A DNA stretch of 64,000 bases from Micrococcales bacterium 72-143 (GTDB lineage: Bacteria; Actinomycetota; Actinomycetes; Actinomycetales; Microbacteriaceae). The first letter of the stretch is position 1, and each line of letters opens with the position of its first letter. Made by a program: the position numbers and the translations under genes. Below are positions 1 through 8,500 of this stretch, piece by piece. Below the pieces are notes generated by a model. The model was given only the letters and a program-made list of their open reading frames with translations. It did not search any database and had not been told where the DNA came from. The stretch lies in assembly GCA_001898835.1 (NCBI GenBank), contig MKVM01000001.1:1172466-1236465 (forward strand), in the 5' to 3' direction.

Positions 1-1062
1 GGCGACCGCGCCTACGCGGACCTGGTGGCCCTGTGCCAGTTCCTGCCCGGCCCGGCGTCCAGCCAGGTCGGCATGGCGATCGGGCTGCAACGCGCAGGGT
101 TCGGCGGACTGCTGGCCGCGTGGGCGGGCTTCACCCTGCCGTCGGCAATCCTGCTGGTCGCGTTCGCCTACGGGGTCACGGCGCTCGGCGACCTGTCGAA
201 CGCCGGATGGATTCACGGGGTCAAGGCCGCGGCGGTCGCCGTCGTCGCCCACGCCGTGCTCGGGATGGCGAGAACGCTGACTCCGGATGCGAAGCGGGCG
301 ACGATCGCCGTGGCGGGCATGATCGTCGTGCTGCTGGTCCCGAGCGCCTTCGCCCAGGTTGCGGTAATCGCCGCCGCCGGAATCGTCGGGCTGGTGTGGC
401 TGCGCCCGCAGGCCGCCACGGCATCGGAGTCGGAGCCATTCGCCGTGCGGGTGCCTCGCTGGGTGGCGATCGCGAGCCTGGCTGTCTTCACGGTCCTGCT
501 GGCCGGCCTCCCGGCGCTCTCGGCGGCGACCGGCGACGGAGCCGCCCGCCTGTTCGACGTGTTCTACCGCGCCGGGGCGCTGGTGTTCGGCGGGGGCCAC
601 GTCGTGCTGCCGCTGCTGGAAGCCGGGACCGTGCAGACCGGCCTCATCGACCATGACGTATTCCTCGCCGGCTACGGTGCCGCGCAGGCAGTCCCCGGCC
701 CCTTGTTCACTTTCGCCGCCTACCTCGGCACCATGACCACCAGCCCGCCGTCCGGGCTGCTTGGCGCCGGGATCGCGCTGGTTGCGATCTTCCTTCCAGC
801 GACTCTGCTGGTAGTCGGCGTGCTGCCGTTCTGGGATCGGCTACGCCGCGCCCCGCTCGCGCAGCGGGCGCTCATGGGCGTGAACGCCGGCGTGGTCGGC
901 ATCCTTGCCGCCGCGCTCTACACGCCGGTGTTCACCGAAGGGGCCACCTCGGCGGCGAGCCTCGCGATCGCCGCCGCCGCTTTTGTCGCCCTGACATCGT
1001 GGAAGGCTCCGGCATGGGCGGTCGTCATCGCCGCCAGCCTCATCGGCTGGGCCGTGCTGTGA
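1..1062 (+). CDS. chrA: Chromate transporter ChrA, 5'-truncated by window edge
   Basis: The reading frame is open from base 1, so the start lies upstream; at least 353 codons are visible. The protein is hydrophobic with many membrane segments and has the CHR-family features QFLPGPASSQVG near the visible start and FGGGHVVLPLLE with AVPGPLF in the second half. This is the duplicated CHR-domain layout of long-chain ChrA proteins, which export chromate from the cytoplasm. It lies at the metal-related cargo end of the mobile element, converging with a CCC1/VIT-type gene. No ChrB-like regulator is visible. Family assignment is strong; the substrate is inferred from the family. Confidence 0.88.
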   Translation, partial: GDRAYADLVALCQFLPGPASSQVGMAIGLQRAGFGGLLAAWAGFTLPSAILLVAFAYGVTALGDLSNAGWIHGVKAAAVAVVAHAVLGMARTLTPDAKRATIAVAGMIVVLLVPSAFAQVAVIAAAGIVGLVWLRPQAATASESEPFAVRVPRWVAIASLAVFTVLLAGLPALSAATGDGAARLFDVFYRAGALVFGGGHVVLPLLEAGTVQTGLIDHDVFLAGYGAAQAVPGPLFTFAAYLGTMTTSPPSGLLGAGIALVAIFLPATLLVVGVLPFWDRLRRAPLAQRALMGVNAGVVGILAAALYTPVFTEGATSAASLAIAAAAFVALTSWKAPAWAVVIAASLIGWAVL

Positions 1063-1085
1063 GCGAGGGGTGAGCCCGCGCCGGG

Positions 1086-1811
1086 TCAGCCGACGACTGT
1101 GCCGAACAGGGAGCCGACGAGGAAGGTCGCTCCCAGGGCAAGCGCACCGCCGATCACCAGACGCGCCACGGCCCGCCACCGATGAGAGCCGCCGATCCAG
1201 GCCGCGACGTATCCGGTGACCGCCAGCGCGAGGAGCACGGCGACGAAGGTCCACACGATGCGCGCCGGGTGCGGCAGCAGCAGGATCGTCAGCAGCGGCA
1301 GCACGGCACCGATCGTGAAGGCGATCAGCGAGGCGAGGGCGGCGTGCCAGGGGCTGACGACGTCCTCCTGGTCAATGTTCAGCTCGACGGCCAGGTGGGC
1401 CTTGAGCGCGTCGTGCTCGGTCAGCTCCGTCGCCACCAAGCGGGCGGTGCCGGAGGTGAGGCCCTGCTCCTCGTAGAGCCCGACCAGCTCCTCGAGCTCG
1501 ACCTCGGGATCCTCCTCCAGCTCGCGCCGCTCCTTCTCGATGAGGGCCCGCTCGGTGTCCCGCTGGCTGGACACCGAGACGTATTCGCCGAGCGCCATCG
1601 AGATCGCCCCGCCGACCAAGGCCGCGGCCCCGGCCAGGAATACCGGCGTGACCTCGGCCGTCGCCCCGGCGACGCCGACGACGACCGCCGCCGTGGACAC
1701 GATCCCGTCGTTCGCTCCCAGCACGCCCGCGCGAAGCCAGTTCAGCCGCTGGGAGAGCCCCGACGCGTGAGGCTCGCCGGAATGCCGATATGGAGGGGAT
1801 TGCGTCGTCAC
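1086..1811 (-). CDS. VIT1/CCC1 family metal transporter
   Basis: A 241-residue membrane protein with the family hallmark GANDGIVSTAAVVVGVAGA near residues 33-51, a charged central segment (LIEKERRELEEDPEVE) resembling the cytoplasmic metal-binding domain, and three C-terminal hydrophobic helices. VIT1/CCC1 proteins move Fe2+ or Mn2+ out of the cytoplasm; here the direction would be efflux. The start is GTG at 1811, with no clear Shine-Dalgarno sequence directly upstream. It lies between chrA and a heavy-metal P-type ATPase, which supports a metal-stress cargo role. The metal is not determinable from sequence. Confidence 0.85.
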   Translation of the reverse strand: MTTQSPPYRHSGEPHASGLSQRLNWLRAGVLGANDGIVSTAAVVVGVAGATAEVTPVFLAGAAALVGGAISMALGEYVSVSSQRDTERALIEKERRELEEDPEVELEELVGLYEEQGLTSGTARLVATELTEHDALKAHLAVELNIDQEDVVSPWHAALASLIAFTIGAVLPLLTILLLPHPARIVWTFVAVLLALAVTGYVAAWIGGSHRWRAVARLVIGGALALGATFLVGSLFGTVVG

Positions 1812-1918
1812 GGCTACTCACGATAGTTCGGTAGCTCTCCTGCTGCCAGCGAGGAGAGGCAACCCTGCACCTCGGCTCTCGCCGCAGATTCCGGTCGTGG
1901 TGCTCGGGTTTCAGAGCG

Positions 1919-3856
1919 TCACACGCGGTGCGATTCGGACTCCGTGTCGGATCGTCGTGATGGCGGTGATCCGGCAGCGGGGAATCCGCTCGGCGGGCCG
2001 CCCAACGCGCGAAGGGCGTAGAGGATCGTCGCGAGGTCCACGAACTCCTGCGTGAGAGCGCCGGCAACGGCGGGGATGGCGCCGGTCATGGCGATAAGCA
2101 TGAGGCCAACGCTGAGGCCGATGCCGAGCCAGATCGCGGTCAGCGCGACGCGAAGCGTGTGCCGCCCAATCGACACGGCGTCAACCACCTTGCCCAGCGA
2201 GTCGACAAGGATCACGATGTCAGCGGCATCACCGGCCGCGGTCGCGCCTTTCGCGCCCATCGCAACGCCGATGTCGGAGGCAGCCAGTACCGGGGCGTCG
2301 TTCACTCCATCGCCGACCATCATCACGGGTCGTGGATGCAAGTCGGCCGCGAGATGAACTTTCTCGGGTGGAAGGAGCTCGGCATGCACCTCGTCAATCC
2401 CTGTCTGCCGTGCGATCGATTCGGCTGTCGCACGAGTGTCTCCCGTGAGCATCACGATCCGTTCGACGCCGTTCGACCGCAGCCACGACACCACCGCGGG
2501 GGACTCCGGGCGGGGATCGTCGGCGAGCACGAGGATGCCGGCGAAGCGGCCGTCGATGGCGACGTAGGCCGCGGCCTCGCCCGTCGTCAGGTCTGCGCGC
2601 ACCGTGTCGGCCGCCACCGCCGCGACGTAGGCGGGCTTTCCGACGACGACCGTTCGTCCTCCGATCACCGCGGTCACACCATTCGTGGCGACCTCACTGG
2701 CCTCCTCGGCCGCGAGGAGGTCGATGCCGCGCTCGACCGCGGCCCGTCGGATGCTGTCTGCGAGCACATGCGATGAGTACTGTTCAGCGGACGCGGCGAG
2801 CTGCAGCAGGTCGCCCGCCTCGAAGCCGTCGACAGGGCGAACGTCAACGAGGGTCGGCTGGCCCTGCGTGAGCGTTCCGGTCTTGTCGAAGGCGGCGGAC
2901 CGCACTCGGGCGAGTTGTTCGACAACGCCCCCGCCCTTCACGATCACGCCGGCCTTCGCGGCTCGCGAGAGCCCGCCGAGGAACGCGACCGGTGCAGCGA
3001 TCAGCAGGGGGCACGGCGTTGCGAGCACCAGCACCTCAGCGAAGCGCGTAGGGTCGCCCGATATCGCCCACGCTATGCCGGCGAGGGCGAGCGAGACCGC
3101 CGTGAAGGGGATGGCGAACCGATCCGCGAGCCGCACGACGGGCGCACGCGAGTCCTCCGCGGCACGCACGAGCGCGACGATCTGCTGGTACTGACTGTCC
3201 GCGCTGCGGCGCACCGCCCGGATCTGCACCGCCCGGTTTCCGTTGATAGCGCCGGAGAGCACTTCGCTGCCCGCCTCATGAGTCACCGGCAGGCTCTCCC
3301 CGGTGAGCGACGATTCGTCGAACGTGCCGCTGTCGGTGAGCAGGATGCCGTCGACCGGCACGATCTCGCCCGGCCGCACCAGCAGCACATCGTCGATCCC
3401 TACGTGCTCGACCGCGACATCCTGCACCTCGTCCGAGTCCGATGCATGCTCGTGGGTGAGAACATGCGCGGTGCGCGGTGATCGGTCCAGCAGCGCGGTG
3501 AGGTCGCGCCTGGCCCGCCGGGCAGCGAAGTCCTCCAACGCTTCACCGCCGGAGAGCATCAGGACGATGATGAGCGACGCGATGTACTCGCCCACGGCAA
3601 GGGTTGCGACCATCGCCACCACCGCGAGGATGTCAAGCCCGACATGCCCGCGGAGCACATCCCGCACCATCCGAACCAGCGTCCACGCGACGAACGCTCC
3701 GACGTAGGCCGTCGCCATCCATCGCCCTACGGCATCCGCTCCGAGGGCGTGGAGAACCACGACCGCGGCGAGCATCACGACGGTGACCGAGATGATCGGG
3801 TATCGCCACAGTGGCCGCAACAAGAGCATGTGTCTCAGCCTTGTCGACTGCTGCAC
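1919..3856 (-). CDS. Heavy-metal translocating P-type ATPase (TPC motif, no N-terminal HMA domain)
   Basis: A 645-residue P1B ATPase. Visible motifs are TGES (about 185-188), the membrane metal-site motif TPCPLL (280-285) in place of CPC, the phosphorylation motif DKTGT (about 324-328) and GDGVNDAPV near 515. There is no CxxC heavy-metal-associated domain: the protein starts almost directly with membrane helices. The usual SEHPLA of the nucleotide domain is replaced by SSHVLA. TPC motifs define the P1B-5-like subgroup, with proposed Ni/Fe/Co substrates, so the ion should not be assumed to be Cd, Zn or Cu. The gene belongs to the metal cargo of the mobile element. Confidence 0.88.
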   Translation of the reverse strand: MQQSTRLRHMLLLRPLWRYPIISVTVVMLAAVVVLHALGADAVGRWMATAYVGAFVAWTLVRMVRDVLRGHVGLDILAVVAMVATLAVGEYIASLIIVLMLSGGEALEDFAARRARRDLTALLDRSPRTAHVLTHEHASDSDEVQDVAVEHVGIDDVLLVRPGEIVPVDGILLTDSGTFDESSLTGESLPVTHEAGSEVLSGAINGNRAVQIRAVRRSADSQYQQIVALVRAAEDSRAPVVRLADRFAIPFTAVSLALAGIAWAISGDPTRFAEVLVLATPCPLLIAAPVAFLGGLSRAAKAGVIVKGGGVVEQLARVRSAAFDKTGTLTQGQPTLVDVRPVDGFEAGDLLQLAASAEQYSSHVLADSIRRAAVERGIDLLAAEEASEVATNGVTAVIGGRTVVVGKPAYVAAVAADTVRADLTTGEAAAYVAIDGRFAGILVLADDPRPESPAVVSWLRSNGVERIVMLTGDTRATAESIARQTGIDEVHAELLPPEKVHLAADLHPRPVMMVGDGVNDAPVLAASDIGVAMGAKGATAAGDAADIVILVDSLGKVVDAVSIGRHTLRVALTAIWLGIGLSVGLMLIAMTGAIPAVAGALTQEFVDLATILYALRALGGPPSGFPAAGSPPSRRSDTESESHRV

Positions 3857-3989
3857 TCGCCGCTAGCAAGCCAAGCCATGCCTGCCGGGCGGATCAGCCA
3901 GCTTCCCTTTGGCGCGGGCGTGCTCATATTCACGCCTTCGGAGCCGCGACGCCGACTTGGCGGTGCCTTCCGGATTGCACGCGACCCAA

Positions 3990-4334
3990 CTAGCCGGACT
4001 TGCGGCCGTTGTCGTAGTCGCCCGTGTAGATCAGGCACCCGCTCGCATCCCAGCGCTCCCATCGGCCGTGTTTGACGTCGTGCTCGAAACTCCCTCGCTG
4101 CATGAGCGCGCCGTTCGCCCGATACCACGTCCAGGTGCCATGCAGCGCCCCGTCGTCATACTCGCCCTCCGATCGCGGCCTTCCATCGTCGGCGACGTGC
4201 CGCCACAAGCCCTGCCGCCGCCCTGCGACGTAGACGCCCGTCATGATGCCGCCATGCGGGTCGGGCTCGGTCCAGTGCCCCGTCTTGCACCCCTCCGCAT
4301 CGTAGGCGTTCGGCGAGTCCTCGGACACGCTCAT
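3990..4334 (-). CDS. MORN-repeat-like / YwqK-family small protein
   Basis: About 114 residues starting MSVSEDSPN. It has repeated MORN-like strands such as GxWxxxDxxGxxxxxGxYxxGxxxGxW (examples TGVYVAGRRQGLW, EGEYDDGALHGTW, RGSFEHDVKHGRW). This pattern is typical of YwqK-type toxin-antitoxin immunity proteins and other MORN variants. The ATG at 4334 overlaps the stop of the VOC gene (ATGA), so translation is probably coupled and it is the last gene of the arsR-VOC operon. An upstream in-frame start is possible but would run deep into the VOC gene. The function is unknown. Confidence 0.7.
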   Translation of the reverse strand: MSVSEDSPNAYDAEGCKTGHWTEPDPHGGIMTGVYVAGRRQGLWRHVADDGRPRSEGEYDDGALHGTWTWYRANGALMQRGSFEHDVKHGRWERWDASGCLIYTGDYDNGRKSG

Positions 4335-4723
4335 GCCGGGCTGGCGAGCTGGATCAGGTTGCCGCATGTGTCGTCGAGGATGGCGGTGACGACCGGCCCC
4401 ATCACGGTCGGCTCCTGCGTGAAGCGGACGCCCTTCGCGGTGAGCTCGGCGTGCGCTGCCGCCGCATCATCGACGGCGAAGGACGCCGCCGGGATGCCGT
4501 CGGCGACGAGCGCGGCCTTGTACGCCCTCGCGGCCGGGTGCTGGTCGGGCTCGAGCAGCAGCTCTGTGCCGTCAGGCTCATCGGGGCCGACGGCCGTGAG
4601 CCAGCGGAACTCCCCGACCGGCACATCGGTCTTCGGCAGGAAGCCCAGCCTCTCCGTGTAGAAGGCGAGTGCCTTGGCCTGCTCGTCGACGAACACGCTC
4701 GTCACGTTGATACGGATGCCCAT
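4331..4723 (-). CDS. VOC family (glyoxalase/bleomycin-resistance fold) protein
   Basis: 130 residues starting MGIRINVTSVFVDEQAKALA. A single beta-alpha-beta-beta-beta unit pair fits the vicinal-oxygen-chelate fold: AFYTERLGF in the first half and the closing LDDTCGNLIQLASPA, whose DTCGN resembles the DPxGN element of such proteins. Members include glyoxalase-like enzymes and antibiotic-binding proteins. The gene starts 3 nt after the ArsR stop codon and overlaps the next gene by 4 nt, so the three form one operon under the ArsR promoter. The substrate cannot be told. Confidence 0.85.
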   Translation of the reverse strand: MGIRINVTSVFVDEQAKALAFYTERLGFLPKTDVPVGEFRWLTAVGPDEPDGTELLLEPDQHPAARAYKAALVADGIPAASFAVDDAAAAHAELTAKGVRFTQEPTVMGPVVTAILDDTCGNLIQLASPA

Positions 4724-4726
4724 GAG

Positions 4727-5005
4727 TCATTCCTTCGGTTCGGCGGGCCAGCGCTCGGCGATCTCGCGCAGCGGCTCCGTGTGCAGGTGGTGGAGTTTCG
4801 TCCGCCCGAAGCGGCGCGAGCTGACGAGGCCGGCGTCCTCCAGGACGGCCAGGTGCTGGGAGATCGCCTGCCTGCTCGATGTGACGCCGTGCCGCATGAC
4901 CAGTCGGCTGCACAACTCGAAAAGACTCTGCCCATCCCGTTCCGTCAGCTCGTCGAGGATGAGCCGCCGGGTCGGATCGGCGAGCGCCTGGTAGACGTCT
5001 CCCAC
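4727..5005 (-). CDS. ArsR-family winged-helix repressor
   Basis: About 92 residues from the GTG at 5005 (VGDVYQALADPTRRLILDEL). It shows a classic ArsR layout: the LADPTRR-LDEL helix, the recognition helix SRQAISQHLAVLEDAGLV, and the wing RRFGRTKLHHL. No obvious cysteine metal-binding box is present; the single cysteine is in LCSRL, so it may belong to the non-metal ArsR-type regulators that pair with VOC or SRPBCC genes. A longer TTG start at 5023 is possible. The GTG is preferred because the -10 hexamer ends 7 nt upstream, giving a leaderless transcript. It probably represses its own operon through the operator at 5020-5035. Confidence 0.87.
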   Translation of the reverse strand: MGDVYQALADPTRRLILDELTERDGQSLFELCSRLVMRHGVTSSRQAISQHLAVLEDAGLVSSRRFGRTKLHHLHTEPLREIAERWPAEPKE

Positions 5006-5012
5006 TCCGATT

Positions 5013-5042
5013 ACAATAGGCAAGTAGCCACTTGCATGTCAA
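5013..5042 (-). promoter_or_regulatory. arsR promoter with operator in the -35/-10 spacer
   Basis: Reading the minus strand, a perfect -35 TTGACA (5037-5042) is followed by an 18-nt spacer and a -10 TATTGT (5013-5018). The spacer holds a perfect inverted repeat GCAAGT-N4-ACTTGC (5020-5035), exactly where ArsR binding would block RNA polymerase. The predicted transcription start falls at or next to the GTG at 5005. Confidence 0.75.
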
Positions 5043-5558
5043 GATCGCGTCGCTCACCCGACGACAACCTCACGAGACCTGCTGGCTGCGGTTACGCTCC
5101 GACGGTTGTTTCATCGCTTTGGCCGTGTCGGCGCGAGCGGTGGCGCTCGCTGCTCTGGTGAGTGCGGGCGCCGAGCAGGAGGACGAGGTGATCGGCCCAA
5201 TCACGAGGAGCTGAACGCGTTCCACAGAACCAAACGCGTTCCAGAGAACCAGGAGCACGCGTGAGCCCGCGACGAGGTTGGTGCAGATGTTCGCGGCGAG
5301 CAGACAAGGGTGCGGCCGGGGCGCCACCGCCCCGCGCTAGCGTTTCGTGACGCGACGGACGAAGAGGGAGTCGTCGTGTACCTCGGTCGCGGCCCAGCAG
5401 TTGTCTCCGCACGCACGCACAGCTCTCTGACATCCTCACCACTGTCCACTCTCCGCAACTCATGACCCTCTGACCTTCGCTGTTCCGCCAAACCGGACCC
5501 CGGACTGGCTCATTTCTGACTTCTTCACGAGAATGGACGTATCCTACCTGATACGGTA
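5043..5558. other. Gene-poor stretch between arsR and the relaxase
   Basis: Roughly 515 bases with no convincing coding region; short open frames here show no recognisable motifs. It holds a 19-nt tandem duplication at 5214-5251 and, near its right end, the relaxase promoter. A non-coding region directly upstream of a relaxase gene is the usual place for an origin of transfer, but no nic site could be identified by eye. Confidence 0.5.
5214..5251. repeat. 19-nt tandem repeat containing AACGCGTT palindromes
   Basis: Two head-to-tail copies (5214-5232 and 5233-5251) of a 19-nt unit beginning AACGCGTTCC and ending AGAACCA, differing at one base. Each starts with the 8-bp palindrome AACGCGTT. 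It lies 335 bp upstream of the relaxase start and could be a binding site for a relaxosome or partition/replication protein. Confidence 0.55.
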
Positions 5559-5585
5559 GCTGTCATTTGAGGAAGGAGGCGAGCG
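5516..5585 (+). promoter_or_regulatory. Relaxase promoter region with GCTGTCAT element and strong RBS
   Basis: A possible -35 CTGACT (5516-5521), an 18-nt spacer and -10 TATCCT (5540-5545) are followed by an inverted repeat CTACC-N6-GGTAG (5544-5559) and the octamer GCTGTCAT (5559-5566). The same octamer recurs in the xis promoter at 9856-9863. The strong ribosome-binding site GGAAGGAGG (5571-5579) fixes the ATG at 5586. Confidence 0.55.
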
Positions 5586-8500
5586 ATGAAGGGCGGCGTG
5601 ATCCCGTTCCGGGGCTCTGGCTCGGATGCCCTGCGCTATCTGGAGTCCGACCGTGCACGGGCGGACGAGTACTACCTGGAGGCGGGGACCGCCCTGGCGG
5701 AGTTCACGGCGGTCGATGCCGAGGGCAGGGTGGTCGGCGAGCTCGGGCTGACCGCTGAGGAGTACCGGCAATGGGTGGACTGGATCAACCCGCTCACCGG
5801 AGAGTCGATGGGCCGGCCCCGGCTGCGAGGCGAGGGCGGCCGGGGATCGCCCCGGTTCATGGAGATGGTCGTGAACGTCCCCAAGTCCCTGTCGGTCGCG
5901 GCCGCGCTGCACCCGGAGGTGTCCGAGGCCCTGGACGTGGCGCAGCGGGACGCGGTGGTGGAGATCCGGTCCTGGCTCGGCCAGCACTCGGTCACCCGCG
6001 TCGGGCCGCGCGGGAAGCAGGAGGTCGTGCCGATCGAACAGTTGGAGACAGTGGCCGTCTCGCACAAGACCTCTCGCGCTGGTGACCCGCACCGGCACAT
6101 CCACTTCCAGATCGGGACGCGCGTGTGGGCGGCCGGCGCCTGGCGCGGGCTCTACACCGGGGCGCTGTTCCGGCAGCAGGGCGCGATCCGCGCCCTCGGC
6201 ACGGCCGTCATCGCGGCGCACCCGCAGCTCGCCGCGGTGCTCGAGGCGCACGGCCTGACCCTCGATCCGGTGACCGGCGAGGTGGCCGAGCTGGAGCCGT
6301 GGAACGCGCTGATGTCCAAGCGCGGCGCGCAGGTGGCGCGCAACCTCGCCAAGTTCGAAGCCGAGTGGGAGGCGGCGCATCCCGGCCAGGAGCCGGGGCC
6401 GGTGGTGCGCGCCCGGTTGCACGCGAAGGCGTGGGACCACGAGCGGCCGAGCAAGAAGCCGTCGCAGCTCGGCTCGGAGGCTGGCTGGCTGCGCGAGTTG
6501 CAGGAGGCCGGCTACACGCCCGGTCTGCCGCGCGCCACCGTGCAACCCGCGCACACGCTGGACGAGCTCGCCGTGCAACAGGTCGCCTCGCGCGCGCTCG
6601 ACCGCTGCGCGGCCGCTGCATCGGCGTGGACGGTGCATGACGTGCAGGAGCAGGTGGCGCGCATCGTCACCGAGGCCGGCGTGCGCGCCACGCCCGAGGA
6701 GCTGCGCGAGTTCATCACCATCACGACTCGGCTGGCCGCCGACGACTGCCTCTCGATCCTGCCGCCGGACGCGCCGCCCCTGGAGCATGTGGCGCACCTG
6801 ACGACGTTGCACGTCGTCGCGGTCGAGACGGAGCTGCGCGACCGGCTCGCCGCACGCGCCACCCGGCCGGCGCACGGCGCAACCCCGCGCGTGCAGGAGC
6901 CGGGGCTGGACGCGGACCAGGCGCGCGCGGCGGCCGCAGGCGCCTCGACTCGGCCGCTGGTCGTGGTCGAGGGTGCGGCCGGCGCGGGCAAGACCACGAT
7001 GCTCGGCGCCGCGATCCGCGCCGCCGCGCAGGAGGGCCGGGCGGTGCGGGTGGTGACGCCGACGAAGAAGGCCGCGGACGTGGCCGCCGTCGAGCTGGGC
7101 GTGCCGACCGACTCGGTAGCGGCGCTCGTCTACGACCACGGGTTCCGGTGGAACGCCGATGGGGTCTGGACCCGGCTGGCCGTCGGCGACACGGACCCGG
7201 TGACGGGCGCGACCTACCGCGGCCCGGCAACGAAGAACCGGCTGGTCGCCGGGGAGCGGGTCGTGGTGGACGAGGCGGGCATGCTCGATCAGGACACCGC
7301 CCTCGCCCTGCTGACCGTCACGGACGAGGCCGGCGCGACGCTCGCGCTCGTCGGCGACCGGGCGCAGCTCCCGGCCGTGGGGCGTGGCGGGGTGCTCGAC
7401 ATCGCGGCCGCGCTCGTCCCGCGGGTCTACTCGCTGACGAGCCTGCACCGCTTCGCGGACCCCGACTACGCGCGGCTCACTCTCGACCTGCGCGACGGCC
7501 GCGACCCGGCCGGACTGTTCGACCGGCTCCACGGGCTCGGACTCGTGCAGCTCCACGAGGACGCCGAGGCGCTGCGCGCCGCGGTCGCCGCCGAGCGCAT
7601 CGACGGAGCCGCGATCACCGCGGCGACCAACGACGAGGCGCGCGAGCTGAACGCCCTGATCCGCGAGGACCGGGTACGCGCCGGGCTGGTCGACGACGCC
7701 CGCACCATCGACGGCGCGGACGGCATGAGCATCGGCGCCGGCGACCTGATCCAGACCCGCCGCAACGACTCGGAGGTGGGCGTGGCGAACCGGCAGACCT
7801 GGATCGTCCAGCACGTCAGCGGCGACGGCAGCCTGTGGGTGCGCGACGCCGCGAGCCAGCGGAAGCAGCAGTGCACCGCCCATCTGCCCGCCAAGTACGT
7901 CGCGGAGCACGCGCACTTGGCCTACGTCTCCACCGCCTACGGCGTCCAGGGCATGACCGCCCCTGCCTCGCACACCGTCCTGTCCGATGCGCTCGACGCG
8001 GCCGGCGTCTACGTCGGCCTCACCCGCGGGCAGGAGGAGAACCGGCTGCACATCGTCGCCGCGAACCTCGGCGACGCGCGGGAGCAGTTCGTGGCCGCGC
8101 TCGAGCGGGACCGCGCCGACCGCGGACTCCGCGAGGCCACCGAGCGCGCGCAGCTCGCCGTCGCCGGGATCGTCGCGGACGGGCCGGTGCGGGCCGTGAA
8201 CGCGGAGCGCGCCCGGCTGACGGAGCGGATCGAGCACGCCGAGCGCGAGGCGGCGAAGTGGGAGCGGGCGGGCGCCGCGCTCGACCGGCAGCGCGCCGAG
8301 CACCGGGCGGAGTCCGACGAGCAGCGCGAGCTCGTCGCGGCCGCGGACGCCCGTGCCGCCGACGTGCGGGCCGAGGTCGCGGTCCCGCTGATCGAGCAGG
8401 CCACCGCGGACGGAACCGCCTACCTCGATGCACGGGCGCGCATGCGGGACACGGCGGCCGCGCACCGCGCGGCGCGCGGGCTCCGCAAGCGCGGCGCCGG

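Noticed and set aside
5043-5500. Short minus-strand open frames of 85-123 codons in the gap before the relaxase
   Set aside because: They overlap each other in different frames, lack ribosome-binding sites and show no motif.
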